From Rothia halotolerans (GTDB lineage Bacteria > Actinomycetota > Actinomycetes > Actinomycetales > Micrococcaceae): a stretch of DNA of 64,000 nt. How positions within the stretch are numbered: position 1 is the first letter of the stretch; the number at the start of each line of letters is the position of its first letter. Below, piece after piece: positions 8,558-17,437 of this stretch. A model generated the notes under the pieces. It saw nothing but the letters and a program-made list of their open reading frames with translations. It was not told the origin of the DNA and ran no database searches. The DNA is taken from the NCBI RefSeq assembly GCF_004136635.1, contig NZ_NOIU01000001.1:806001-870000 (forward strand), read 5' to 3'. The translations under genes and the position numbers were made by a program.

Positions 8558-10168
8558 GTGACTACCGCACCCGTGTTCGAGCCCCGTCACGACGCCGAGC
8601 ACTACGAGGCCGAGCTGCTGGTCATCGGCGCCGGCGGCACCGGGATCGCCGCGGCGCTGGCCGCCGCCGAGCGCGGCGTCGGCGTCGTCCTGCTGGAGAA
8701 GGGCAACCGGCCCGGCGGGGCGGCCATGTTCGGGGCCACCGGCTTCGCCGCCTACGAGTCGGAGGCCCAGAAGGAGGCCGGCGAGACCTTCACCGCCCGG
8801 GACGCCTTCCTCGCGATCACCGAGTACAACCGGCACCGCTGCAACGAGAGGCTGGTGCGCGCCGTCGTCGGCCGCTCCGGGGACACCGTGTCCTGGCTGG
8901 GCGGGTACGGGCTGAAGACGGCGCTGGCGGAGCGCTCCGCCAAGGAGGGACCCGCCTCCCCCGACGCCGGGATCCTCACCTCCCACCGCACGGCCCGGAC
9001 GTACCACCACTACGTCTCCAAGTTCGGCGGGTTCAAGAAGCTGCTCAAGGCCTTCCAGGAGATGGGCGGCACGCTGCTGACCGAGACCGCCGCGACCGAG
9101 CTGGTCACCGGCCCGGACGGCGAGGTCCTGGGCGTGCGCGCGGAGAAGACCGACGCCGGGAAGCCGCTGTCCGTGGCCACCGCGATCTCCAAGGACGCCA
9201 GCGAGGACATCGCCTCCGACGAGGAGACCGGGCCGGTCTACGTGGACGTCTCCGCCCGGGCCGTGGTGATCGGCAGCGGCGGCTACGTGGGCAACCAGGA
9301 GCTCGTGCAGCGCGACCTCGGCCCCATCGACGCCGGCTCCCTCCACTTCACCGGCGAGCGCAAGTCCGTGGGGACCGGCCGGGAGATCGCCGAGGCCGCG
9401 GGCGGCGTCGCCGACGCCGAGCGGACCCTGGACATCCCCAGCTTCACCGTGCCGGGGCGCTACTCCTCCCGCGCCCTGGCGATCCTCGCCAACCTGCCGC
9501 TGCTGTGGGTCAACGGCGCCGGCAAGCGCTTCGTCAACGAGTCCGTCACCTACCGCTTCGGCCAGCGCGGCCCGGCGGTGTACCAGCAGGGCGGTCAGTT
9601 CTGGATGATCCTGGACTCCGCCACCGTGGCCGCGTTGGCCGAGGAGGGCCTGCCGCTGGCCCCGGCCGAGGACCACAGCGCGCCGCTGCCCGCCGGGAGC
9701 GAGGGCACCCCGGTGCAGCCGCAGATCGCGGAGGCGCTCGGCGAGGCGGTCGACTTCGGCCACGCCCACATGGGCGCCTCGGTGGAGGACCTCGCCGGTG
9801 CCGTGGGCTTCCACGCGGAGGAGTTCGCGCGGACCGTCGAGGCCTACAACGCGGCCGTGGCCTCGGGCGAGGACGAGGAGTTCTTCACCCCCTCCGCCGT
9901 CCTCTCCTACGCGGTGACCGACGGGCCGTTCTACGCCGTGCGGGTCGTCAACACGGTGCGCGGCACCCTGGGCGGACTCCGGATCGACGAGCGGGCGCGC
10001 CTGCTCGACTCCCGCGGCGCCCCGGTGCCCGGCGTCTTCGCCGGCGGCAACGAGGCCACCGGGTTCTACGGCGGCACCTACCCCCAGATCGACGGCCTGA
10101 CCCTGGCCTTCGCCTTCAACTCGGGCCGCATCGCCGGGGAGTCGGCGGCGGAGTTCCTGGGGAAGTAG
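8558..10168 (+). CDS. FAD-dependent oxidoreductase (fumarate reductase/KstD flavoprotein superfamily)
   Basis: Protein of about 536 aa. A dinucleotide-binding fold near the start (LLVIGAGGTGIAAALAAAER, then LLEKGNRPGG) binds FAD. The C-terminal GVFAGGNEATGF and GGTYPQIDGLTLAFAFNSGR are typical of the fumarate reductase/3-ketosteroid dehydrogenase flavoprotein family, which catalyses alkene reduction or dehydrogenation. The substrate cannot be deduced. GTG 8558 was chosen because GGAGG lies 4 nt upstream; an in-frame GTG at 8534 is an alternative. TACCCT at 8523-8528 could be the -10 box, giving a short leader. It converges on the aldolase gene with a 7-nt gap. Confidence 0.8.
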   Translation: MTTAPVFEPRHDAEHYEAELLVIGAGGTGIAAALAAAERGVGVVLLEKGNRPGGAAMFGATGFAAYESEAQKEAGETFTARDAFLAITEYNRHRCNERLVRAVVGRSGDTVSWLGGYGLKTALAERSAKEGPASPDAGILTSHRTARTYHHYVSKFGGFKKLLKAFQEMGGTLLTETAATELVTGPDGEVLGVRAEKTDAGKPLSVATAISKDASEDIASDEETGPVYVDVSARAVVIGSGGYVGNQELVQRDLGPIDAGSLHFTGERKSVGTGREIAEAAGGVADAERTLDIPSFTVPGRYSSRALAILANLPLLWVNGAGKRFVNESVTYRFGQRGPAVYQQGGQFWMILDSATVAALAEEGLPLAPAEDHSAPLPAGSEGTPVQPQIAEALGEAVDFGHAHMGASVEDLAGAVGFHAEEFARTVEAYNAAVASGEDEEFFTPSAVLSYAVTDGPFYAVRVVNTVRGTLGGLRIDERARLLDSRGAPVPGVFAGGNEATGFYGGTYPQIDGLTLAFAFNSGRIAGESAAEFLGK

Positions 10169-10175
10169 GGGCGGC

Positions 10176-11057
10176 TCAGGCCGTCGAGGCCCGGTAGATC
10201 GACTCGATCGAGGCCTCGAGCGTCCGGTCGAACTCCTCGGGCGACTGCCCGGCGGTCAGGCCGTCGAGCAGGGCCCGGCTGAAGCTCGCGATGAGCCCCG
10301 GGTTGCGGGCCAGGCGGGCGTTCGCGTCCTCGCGCCCGTATCCGCCGGAGAGGGCGACGACGCGCGCGACCTTCGGATGGCCGATCAGCTCCGCGTAGAA
10401 CCCGTCCTCGGTGGGGATGGTGACCTTGAGGGCCACCGGGGCCGTGACGCCGTCGAGCCGGTCCAGTACCTCCCGCCTCAGCAGGGCCTCCGCCTCGGCC
10501 TTGGCGGGCGCGTGGATGTCCACCTCGGGCTCGAGGATCGGGGTGAGGCCGGCGGCCAGGACCCGCTCGCCGACCTCGAACTGCTGCTCGACGATCCGGG
10601 CGACGCCGGCGGCGTCGGCCTCGTGGACCACCGAGCGCTCCTTGGTGCCGAAGACGCCCCGCTCGGCGGCCCGGGCCAGCGTCCGCTCCAGGTCCGGGAT
10701 CTCCTTCATGAGCTGCACCCCGTGCTCCCGCTCGGCCAGACCCCTGTCGATCTTGAGGAACGGGAGGATGCCCTTCTCCTCCCACAGGTAGGAAGCGGCG
10801 TCGCGGCCCCCGACCTCGCGCTCGAGGGTGCCCTCGAAGAGGATCGCGCCGAGCACGCGCTCCCCGGTGAAGACCGGACTGGTGATGATGCGCGAGCGGG
10901 CGGCGTGGATGAGGTCGAACATCTCCTCCTCCGTGGAGTACCGCGACTCGTCGACGCCGTACGCGGCGAGCGCCTTGGGCGTGCTGCCGCCGCTCTGGTC
11001 CAGTGCCGCGATGAATCCGGGGTCGTTCTCGAAGCGATGCTGCCGGGCGTCCGTCAT
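10176..11057 (-). CDS. fda: Class I fructose-bisphosphate aldolase
   Basis: Schiff-base aldolase (293 aa) that interconverts fructose 1,6-bisphosphate with dihydroxyacetone phosphate and glyceraldehyde 3-phosphate. It matches the bacterial class I family: FIAALDQSGGSTPKAL, ILFEGTLER, the lysine segments ILPFLKIDRG and VALKVTIPTE, LEPEVDI, and SGGYGRE. ATG 11057 is preceded by AGGAGT at normal spacing. An inverted repeat at 11108-11124 sits in the promoter region and suggests regulated expression. It is an isolated gene. Confidence 0.9.
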   Translation of the reverse strand: MTDARQHRFENDPGFIAALDQSGGSTPKALAAYGVDESRYSTEEEMFDLIHAARSRIITSPVFTGERVLGAILFEGTLEREVGGRDAASYLWEEKGILPFLKIDRGLAEREHGVQLMKEIPDLERTLARAAERGVFGTKERSVVHEADAAGVARIVEQQFEVGERVLAAGLTPILEPEVDIHAPAKAEAEALLRREVLDRLDGVTAPVALKVTIPTEDGFYAELIGHPKVARVVALSGGYGREDANARLARNPGLIASFSRALLDGLTAGQSPEEFDRTLEASIESIYRASTA

Positions 11058-11107
11058 GGGTGACTCCTGTCTGGGCGGGCTCGTGTGATCGGGCCCTTCC
11101 AGCATAG

Positions 11108-11124
11108 ATGAGAACGCTTCTCAT
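11108..11124. promoter_or_regulatory. Operator-like inverted repeat upstream of the aldolase
   Basis: ATGAGAA-CGC-TTCTCAT, two perfect 7-bp arms around 3 nt, about 50 nt upstream of the aldolase ATG. The AACG/CTT centre resembles sites of LacI-type regulators, but no regulator gene adjoins it. Confidence 0.5.
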
Positions 11125-11526
11125 ATACCAGGGGTCATATGCGATGAAGACGGGCCGCCGAACCATCCGGAGCAGGGTGAGGCGCTCAGTCCCGCTGGAT
11201 AGGCTGACCGGGTCACCTCCACGGCGACCGCTCCCCGAGCCAACGACAGATCTGCCTCGTGGAGAGCAGGAAGCGGAAAGGGGGTGGCGGGCTGATGGGT
11301 CATGCCCCTCGACACCGAGATGGTCATGGGAAGCAGAAGGCCCAGATCTGGTGCGGAATCCTTGGAGGTATCGCACCAGTGATCTGGGCCCTTGCTGATC
11401 TGCTACGCGCTCTTGACGGGCGCTAGCTCCCCTCAGTGACGGCGGGTCCACCGGTCGCACCCGGTGAGCCTGCCCCGCAGGAAGCACCCCCACCATAACA
11501 GCCCGGCATGAGGGGGTGAACTGCCC
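11125..11526. other. Intergenic region with a large imperfect inverted repeat
   Basis: I see no convincing gene in these 400 bases. Bases 11339-11355 and 11372-11390 form an imperfect inverted repeat (GGCCCAGATC-TGGTGCG against its complement with two extra bases), giving a stem of about 17 bp and a 16-nt loop. It could be a structured RNA, a terminator for the leftward transporter gene (which ends 137 nt away), or a relic of a mobile element. It does not fold as a tRNA. Confidence 0.4.
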
Positions 11527-13815
11527 TCATCCGCCGCCCTCCCGGGAGCGCGTGCTCGCAGAGACCTGCGCGGGCTCCGGCCGGGTCGGTCCGTGCCGGA
11601 GCTTCGAGGGCCACCAGACGGCGTCGCCGACGTCGTGCACCAGGGCCGGGACCAGCAGGGCGCGGACCAGGCTCGCGTCCAGCAGCACCCCGAAGGCGAC
11701 GAGGAAGGCCAGCTGCGCGAGGAACATCAGCGGGATGACGCCCAGCGCGGCGAAGGTCGCGGCCAGGACCACCCCGGCGGAGGTGATCACCCCGCCCGTC
11801 AGGATCACGCCCCGCCTCACGCCGCGACGCGTGCCGTGGCGCAGCGACTCCTCCCGCACCCGGGTCATCAGGAAGATGTTGTAGTCGATGCCCAGCGCCA
11901 CGAGGAAGACGAAGGCGTAGAGGGGCACGGTGGGGTCGGCGTTCGGGAAGCCCAGCACGTGGTCGAACACCAGGGCCCCGACGCCGAGCGCGGAGAGGTA
12001 GGAGACCACCGTGGTGGCCACTAGCAACAGCGGAGCCAGCAGGGATCTGAGCAGGAGCATGAGGATCACCGTGATCACCACCAGGATGATGGGGATGATC
12101 AGCGCCCGGTCGTGGATCGAGGAGTCGAGCGTGTCCACCTCCTGGGCCGTGGTGCCGCCCACCAGGACGTCGTCGAAGTCCGCGGCGGCATCCCGCATCT
12201 CGCCCACGGTCCGCTGGGCCGCTGCCGTGTCCGGCGAGTCGGCGAGGGTCACCTGGAGCATCACCCGACCGTCGACGACGGTGGGGGCGGCGTCCGCGAA
12301 GGGCGGTGCGCCGGGACCACCGGCGGCGTCGGAGCCGGGGGCACCCATCTCGGCGTCGGCCCCCGAGGTGCCGTCGGCCGCGGTTCCGCCCGCCTCTTCG
12401 CCGGCCGCGGACCCCACAGGGATCGAGCCCGAGGGCGAGTCGGCGGAGGCGAGCGCGATCGAGGAGACGCCCGGCAGCGCCTCGAGCCCCCGCACGACGT
12501 CGTCCCCCTCCCCCTCGGGCGCGAGGACCTGCGCGGGCGTCCCGGAGCCGCCGGGGAAGTGCTCCGCCTGGACCTCCTGGCCGTCGCGGGCGTCGGAGGC
12601 GCCCAGGACCAGCTCGGACTGCTGGACGCCCTCGGCCCGGAACTGCACGGCCAGCACCGCGAGGATGCCCAGCACGGCAGCGCTGCCCAGCCAGATCCGC
12701 CGGGGCGAGCGCTCCACGAAGCCGGCGACCCGGCTCCACAGCTTGGAGTCCGCCGCGACGTCGGAGCGGGAGAACCGCGGACGGAAGGGCCAGAAAGCGC
12801 TGCGCCCGAACACGAACAGCAGGGCCGGCAGGAAGGTCAGGGCCGCGAGCATCGAGAAGACGATGCCGGTCCCCGCCACCGGCCCGAGCGCGGCGTTGGT
12901 CTTCAGCTCCGAGAACAGCAGGCACAGCAGCCCCGCGATCACGGTGCCGCCCGAGGCCGCGACGGGCTCGATCGTCCCCTTCAGTGCGGTCCAGGTCGCC
13001 TTCTGCCGGTCCCGGTGCCGGACGAGCGCCTCGCGGTACCGTGCCACGTACAGCAGCGAGTAGTCGGTCGCGGCGCCGATGACCAGGATGAACAGGATGC
13101 CCTGGATCTGGCCGTTGACGGTCAGGATCCCGGCGTTCGCGAGGTTCCAGATGACCAGGATCGACGCCGAGAGGGCGGCCATCGAGGTCAGCAGCACCAG
13201 CACGGGCAGCAGCGGCGAGCGGTAGACGATCAGCAGGATCACGAAGACGACCGCCAGCGCGACGCCGAGCAGCAGCCCGTCGATGCCGGAGAACGCCTCC
13301 GCGAGGTCGGCGCTGAACCCGGCAGGACCGGTGACGTGGGCCTCGAGCCCCTCCGGGGCGGTCCCGGCGAGGTCGGCCCGGATCTGGTCCACCGCCTCCC
13401 CGGCGTCGACGTCGGGGGACAGCGGCGCGACCACCTGGATCGCACGCCCGTCCTCGGACTCGATGGGCGGGGACGCCTCGCCCTCCAGCAGCGATCGGTC
13501 GCCGAGCCGCTGGACGACGTCGGCGGCGTAGTCCCGGTCCGCGTCCTCCAGGCCGTCCTCCCGGGCGAGGACGAGGATCGCGGGGATCGCGTCCGCGTCG
13601 GAGAACCCGGCGCTGAGCTCCGCGACCCGCGTCGACTCGGCGGACTCCGGGAGCCGGTCCGTGGCCGCCTCGGTGGAGACCTCGGAGATCTTCCCGAAGT
13701 ACGGGCCGCCGACGCCGGCTGCGCCGAACCACGCGAGGATCAGCAGCGCGGGGATCAGGATCCGCAGCCAGTGGACCCGGCGGCGTCGGCCTCGGGCGAG
13801 GTGCTGTGGGGGCAT
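11527..13815 (-). CDS. MMPL family transporter
   Basis: Large RND-superfamily membrane transporter (762 aa), a family that exports lipids, siderophores or drugs using proton motive force. It shows the duplicated plan: an N-terminal helix (LRILIPALLILAWFGAAG), an extracellular domain, helices including GAATDYSLLYVARYREAL, a second extracellular domain rich in Ala/Gly/Asp, and a second helix set with ALGIDYNIFLMTRVREES. The Asp-Tyr pairs in the two helix sets are the proton-relay signature. The gene lies 122 nt downstream of a MarR-type gene in the same direction, so it is probably MarR-controlled. The substrate is unknown. Confidence 0.88.
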   Translation of the reverse strand: MPPQHLARGRRRRVHWLRILIPALLILAWFGAAGVGGPYFGKISEVSTEAATDRLPESAESTRVAELSAGFSDADAIPAILVLAREDGLEDADRDYAADVVQRLGDRSLLEGEASPPIESEDGRAIQVVAPLSPDVDAGEAVDQIRADLAGTAPEGLEAHVTGPAGFSADLAEAFSGIDGLLLGVALAVVFVILLIVYRSPLLPVLVLLTSMAALSASILVIWNLANAGILTVNGQIQGILFILVIGAATDYSLLYVARYREALVRHRDRQKATWTALKGTIEPVAASGGTVIAGLLCLLFSELKTNAALGPVAGTGIVFSMLAALTFLPALLFVFGRSAFWPFRPRFSRSDVAADSKLWSRVAGFVERSPRRIWLGSAAVLGILAVLAVQFRAEGVQQSELVLGASDARDGQEVQAEHFPGGSGTPAQVLAPEGEGDDVVRGLEALPGVSSIALASADSPSGSIPVGSAAGEEAGGTAADGTSGADAEMGAPGSDAAGGPGAPPFADAAPTVVDGRVMLQVTLADSPDTAAAQRTVGEMRDAAADFDDVLVGGTTAQEVDTLDSSIHDRALIIPIILVVITVILMLLLRSLLAPLLLVATTVVSYLSALGVGALVFDHVLGFPNADPTVPLYAFVFLVALGIDYNIFLMTRVREESLRHGTRRGVRRGVILTGGVITSAGVVLAATFAALGVIPLMFLAQLAFLVAFGVLLDASLVRALLVPALVHDVGDAVWWPSKLRHGPTRPEPAQVSASTRSREGGG

Positions 13816-13937
13816 GGGGTCCGTCCGTTCTGTGCGGGGTGTCGCGGGGAGGGATGGGGGCCGGGCGGGGTGGCCGGCCCGGCGGGAGGGCCGGTTGGAG
13901 GGGCCCGCGGATGGGTCCGGCGGGTGGGTCCGGCGGT

Positions 13938-14423
13938 TCAGTCCCGCAGCGCCTCGCCGAGCCGGGCGAGGAAGTCGTTGATGAGGGCGAGCTGCTCGTC
14001 CTCGTAGGAGGCCGCGACGGCGCGCATGGCCGCCAGCCGATGGCCGAAGTGGGTGAAGAAGTCCCGCCGGGCCTTCTCGGTCAGCACCACGATCCGGGCC
14101 CGCCGGTCCTGCGGGTGGGGGACGCGCTCGGCGTGCCCGCTGGCGACGAGCCGGTCGATCAGGGCCGTGGTGGAGGCGGTGGAGATCCCGAGCTGCCGGG
14201 CGATCTCCCCCGCCGTCACGGCCTGCCCGGCCCGCTCGCGCATGACGAGCATGCGCAGCGTGGCGAGGTCGCTCGCGTTCATCCCCATCGAGTCCTTGAG
14301 GTCCCCGTGCATCTGGTCCATGCGCTCGCTCAGGCCCTGGATGCCCTCCAGGGTCTCCAGGACGCGCGGCGGGACCGGTGGCCGGGGACCCGCGGACGCC
14401 CCGTCGGATGCGCTCTCCGTCAT
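13938..14423 (-). CDS. MarR family transcriptional regulator
   Basis: Winged-helix repressor of 161 aa. The recognition region is TAGEIARQLGISTASTTALI, followed by the wing VPHPQDRRARIVVLTEKA, the most conserved MarR signature. It probably represses itself and the MMPL transporter gene that follows. Just upstream lies a dense CTAG cluster that would make a good operator. AAGAGG precedes ATG 14423 at normal spacing. Confidence 0.9.
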   Translation of the reverse strand: MTESASDGASAGPRPPVPPRVLETLEGIQGLSERMDQMHGDLKDSMGMNASDLATLRMLVMRERAGQAVTAGEIARQLGISTASTTALIDRLVASGHAERVPHPQDRRARIVVLTEKARRDFFTHFGHRLAAMRAVAASYEDEQLALINDFLARLGEALRD

Positions 14424-14437
14424 GCTCGCCTCTTTTC

Positions 14438-14466
14438 CTAGCTTACCTAGTTACTAGCCTAGCTAG
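14438..14466. promoter_or_regulatory. CTAG-rich operator/promoter upstream of the MarR gene
   Basis: Five copies of CTAG occur in 29 bp (14438, 14447, 14454, 14459, 14463), including the dyad CTAG-TTA-CTAG. The tetranucleotide is normally rare in high-GC DNA. On the minus strand the patch contains TTAACT and TAAGCT, usable as -35/-10 boxes. It is the probable MarR autoregulatory site. Confidence 0.55.
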
Positions 14467-14591
14467 TTAAAGAGGGCATCACAACGCGGCTCCTCACCCG
14501 GCGGACTCACCCCGCCGGGACCGGCCATTCGCCCCTTGACCCGGCGCCCTCCGGAAGATGGCGTTCACCATGCTCTTCGGAGCGTCGGATG

Positions 14592-14621
14592 TTGAAAGTT
14601 CGGCACGGCGAACAATATGCT
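14592..14621 (+). promoter_or_regulatory. Promoter and operator of the manganese-type ABC importer
   Basis: TTGAAA (14592-14597) and TATGCT (14616-14621) are separated by 18 bp. The spacer carries the inverted repeat GTTCG-N6-CGAAC (14598-14613). A repressor bound there would block RNA polymerase. The DtxR/MntR-like regulator encoded at 17438-18115 is the natural candidate. Confidence 0.65.
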
Positions 14622-14756
14622 GTTCTGTACGCGCCACCGGGGTCGCCCGCGAACCTTTCAGAGATCCGCACAGCGCCGGGCGGTCCCGGTGGCCGCGTCA
14701 CGCACCTCGGCGCGCCCCCTCGGCGTCGCGCCGCTCGTCATCTCGTCAGGAGGACC

Positions 14757-15752
14757 ATGAGACTCTTCGGACCCGCCCGGCGCCGCGCCCCGCGCGCGGC
14801 GGCCCCCTCCCCTCGCGCCCGCCGGGGCGCCCTCGCCGGGCTCCTCGCGGGCGCCGTCGCCCTGCTGCCCGTCCTCGCCGCCTGCGGCCCCCAGGAGACG
14901 GGGAGCGAGAGCGCGGCGGAGGACGAGCGCCCGGTGGTCCTCACCACCTTCACCGTGCTGGCCGACATGGCCGAGAACGTCGCCGGCGGGCACCTGCGGG
15001 TCGAGTCCATTACCAAGCCCGGCGCGGAGATCCACGAGTACGAGCCCACGCCCGACGACGTCAAGAAGGCCGCCGGCGCGGACCTCGTCCTGGAGAACGG
15101 CATGAACCTGGAGACCTGGATCCAGCAGTTCGTCCAGAACGCCGACGCCGAGCACGTGACCGTCTCCGAGGGCGTCGAGCCCATCGACATCGCCGCCGGC
15201 TCCTCCGAGGGCAAGCCCAACCCCCACGCCTGGATGAGCCCCGACGCGGCGGAGACCTACGTGGACAACATCGCCGAGGCCTTCTCCGCCCTGGACCCCG
15301 GGCACGCCGAGGACTTCGAGGCCAACGCCGGGGAGTACAAGGAGCAGATCCGCGGCGTCGGCGAGGAGCTCGAGACCTCGCTGGCCGACCTGCCCGAGCC
15401 CCAGCGGGTCCTGCTGACCTGCGAGGGCGCCTTCTCCTACCTCGCGCGCGACGCCGGCCTGGCCGAGAAGTACCTGTGGCCCGTCAACTCCGACGAGCAG
15501 GGCACCGCCCAGCAGATGACCGAGGCCATCGACTACGTCGAGGAGCACGAGGTCCCGGCCGTGTTCTGCGAGTCCACCGTCTCCGACCAGTCGATGCAGC
15601 AGGTCGTGAGCTCCACCGACGCCTCCTACGGCGGCACCCTCTACGTGGACTCCCTCTCCGAGGCGGACGGCCCCGTGCCCACCTATCTCGACCTGATCCG
15701 GCACGACGCCGAGACCATCTCCTCGGCGCTGACCGGGAAGGAGGGTCGATGA
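14757..15752 (+). CDS. mntA: Manganese-type ABC transporter substrate-binding lipoprotein
   Basis: Cluster A-I solute-binding protein of 331 aa. A basic N-terminus and hydrophobic stretch end in the lipobox VLAAC, so it should be lipid-anchored outside the membrane. The four ligands expected for a PsaA/SitA-type manganese protein are present: H93 (EIHEYEP), H157 (NPHAWM), E223 (CEGAFSYL) and D298 (LYVDSLS). The spacing of 64, 66 and 75 is close to that of pneumococcal PsaA. There is no His-rich loop as in zinc ZnuA. AGGAGG sits just before ATG 14757. It overlaps the ATPase gene by ATGA. Zinc or iron transport is not excluded. Confidence 0.88.
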   Translation: MRLFGPARRRAPRAAAPSPRARRGALAGLLAGAVALLPVLAACGPQETGSESAAEDERPVVLTTFTVLADMAENVAGGHLRVESITKPGAEIHEYEPTPDDVKKAAGADLVLENGMNLETWIQQFVQNADAEHVTVSEGVEPIDIAAGSSEGKPNPHAWMSPDAAETYVDNIAEAFSALDPGHAEDFEANAGEYKEQIRGVGEELETSLADLPEPQRVLLTCEGAFSYLARDAGLAEKYLWPVNSDEQGTAQQMTEAIDYVEEHEVPAVFCESTVSDQSMQQVVSSTDASYGGTLYVDSLSEADGPVPTYLDLIRHDAETISSALTGKEGR

Positions 15753-16546
15753 GCGAGGGGAACGGACGAGGCCGCGGCGACGGGCTGGCCGGGGGTCCCG
15801 GCGCCGAGGCCTCCGCCGAGCCCGCCCTGTCCGTGCGCGGCCTCAGCGTCTCCTACGGCGAGGTCAGGGCGGTCCGCGACGTCACCTTCGACCTCCCCTC
15901 CCACCGCGTCACCGCCCTGCTGGGCATGAACGGGTCGGGCAAGTCATCGCTGTTCAACGCCGTCTCGGGCTTCCTGAAGCCCGAGGCCGGGGACGTCCGC
16001 GTCTTCGGCATGAGCGCAGCGCGGGCCCGCCGGGAGAACCTCGTGGGCTACATGCCCCAGAGCGAGGCCGTGGACTGGGGCTTCCCGATCTCCGTGCGGG
16101 AGGTGGTGATGATGGGCCGCTACGGGTACATGGGGCCCGGGCGGCACCCGCGGCGGCGTGACCGCGAGGCGGTCGCGGCGGCCCTCGAGCGGGTCGGCCT
16201 CACCGAGTTCGCGCATCGCCAGATCGGGCAGCTCTCCGGCGGGCAGAAGAAGCGGGCATTCCTCGCCCGCTCGATCGCCCAGGGCGCCCGCCTGCTGCTG
16301 CTGGACGAGCCGCTGGCCGGGGTGGACCGCGTCTCCACCCGGACCATCGCGGACCTGCTGAAGGGGCTGGCGGCCGAGGGCGCCACGGTGCTGATCTCCG
16401 TGCACGAGATCGGCAACCTCGCCGAGCTCGCCGAGGAGGCCATCCTGCTGCGCCACAGCGTGGTCTACCGCGGCGACGTCGAGGACGTGCTGCGGCCCGA
16501 GCACCTGGCATTGGCCTTCGGCGACGACTCGCGGGACGGGGAGTGA
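15749..16546 (+). CDS. mntB: Manganese-type ABC transporter ATP-binding protein
   Basis: ATPase subunit of 265 aa with Walker A GMNGSGKSS, signature QLSGGQKKR, Walker B LLLLDEPLAG and switch histidine SVHEI. The segment VGYMPQSEAVDWGFP is typical of the Mn/Zn/Fe metal-chelate subfamily. The start overlaps the binding-protein stop (ATGA), indicating translational coupling. It energises the permease encoded next. Confidence 0.9.
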   Translation: MSEGNGRGRGDGLAGGPGAEASAEPALSVRGLSVSYGEVRAVRDVTFDLPSHRVTALLGMNGSGKSSLFNAVSGFLKPEAGDVRVFGMSAARARRENLVGYMPQSEAVDWGFPISVREVVMMGRYGYMGPGRHPRRRDREAVAAALERVGLTEFAHRQIGQLSGGQKKRAFLARSIAQGARLLLLDEPLAGVDRVSTRTIADLLKGLAAEGATVLISVHEIGNLAELAEEAILLRHSVVYRGDVEDVLRPEHLALAFGDDSRDGE

Positions 16547-16548
16547 AC

Positions 16549-17427
16549 ATGAACATCCTGGAATACATCTCCGAGCCCCTGGCCTACGAGTTCATGGTCC
16601 GGGCGCTGGCGGCCACCGTCGCGGCCGCGCTGGTCTGCGCCGTGCTCTCCTGCTGGCTGGTGCTCACCGGATGGTCCCTCATCGGCGACGCCGTCTCCCA
16701 CGCGGTGCTGCCCGGCGTCGTGCTCTCCTACATCTTCGGGCTGCCCTTCGCGGTCGGCGCGGTGCTCTTCGGCTTCCTCGCGGTGGGGCTGATCGGGGGG
16801 ATCAACCACACCAGCAAGGTCAAGGAGGACGCCTCCACCGGCATCGTGTTCACCACGCTCTTCGCGCTGGGCCTGGTGCTGGTCTCGGTGACGCCCTCGC
16901 AGGTGGACCTCAACCACATCATCTTCGGGAACCTGCTGGGCGTCTCCACCGCCGACCTGATCCAGGTGCTGGCGCTCAGCGCGCTGTGCCTGGCCGTCCT
17001 GCTGTTCAAGCGCCGGGACCTGACCCTCTACGCCTTCGACCCCGGCCACGCGCAGACCATCGGGATCAGCCCGCGGGTGCTCGGCGCGGTGCTGCTGGGG
17101 ACCCTGGCGCTGACCTGCGTCGTCGCGCTCCAGGCCGTGGGGGTGGTGCTCGTGGTGGCCATGCTGATCATCCCGGGGGCCACCGCCTACCTGCTGACCG
17201 ACCGCTTCGACCGGATGCTCGTCATCGCCTCGGTCAGCTCGGTGGGGTTCTCGCTGCTGGGCGTGTACCTGAGCTACTACCTGGACACTTCGATGGGCGG
17301 CACCGTGGTGCTGTGCCAGGGCCTCTGGTTCGCGGCGGTCTACGGGGCCAGCCTGCTCCGGCGCCGGTCTGGGAGCACGGGCGGGCGGCGGCTCCGCCCG
17401 GCGCGCCGCGGGCGCCAGGAGGCCTGA
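16549..17427 (+). CDS. mntC: Manganese-type ABC transporter permease
   Basis: Membrane subunit of about 292 aa with eight or nine helices of the ABC-3 family (ZnuB/SitC/MntB). Typical segments are GWSLIGDAVSHAVLPGVVL, the cytoplasmic DASTGIVFTTLFALG, and GVVLVVAMLIIPGATAYLLT. ATG 16549 has GGGGAG 5 nt upstream; GTG 16543, overlapping the ATPase stop, is an alternative. It completes the three-gene importer and converges on the regulator gene. Confidence 0.9.
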   Translation: MNILEYISEPLAYEFMVRALAATVAAALVCAVLSCWLVLTGWSLIGDAVSHAVLPGVVLSYIFGLPFAVGAVLFGFLAVGLIGGINHTSKVKEDASTGIVFTTLFALGLVLVSVTPSQVDLNHIIFGNLLGVSTADLIQVLALSALCLAVLLFKRRDLTLYAFDPGHAQTIGISPRVLGAVLLGTLALTCVVALQAVGVVLVVAMLIIPGATAYLLTDRFDRMLVIASVSSVGFSLLGVYLSYYLDTSMGGTVVLCQGLWFAAVYGASLLRRRSGSTGGRRLRPARRGRQEA

Positions 17428-17437
17428 GGGGCCCGCC

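Larger units (their letters stand above)
14424..14756. other. Divergent regulatory region between marR and the manganese transporter
   Basis: This holds no gene. It contains the CTAG cluster facing marR and, about 125 nt further right, the promoter-operator of the metal ABC transporter, followed by a leader of about 130 nt. Confidence 0.6.

Noticed and set aside
11108-11398. A 96-codon frame in the region right of the aldolase
   Set aside because: No ribosome site, no motif, and its start lies within the aldolase operator.
12112-14007. A 631-codon plus-strand frame opposite the MMPL and MarR genes
   Set aside because: It lies opposite two well-supported genes and has GC-driven composition only.
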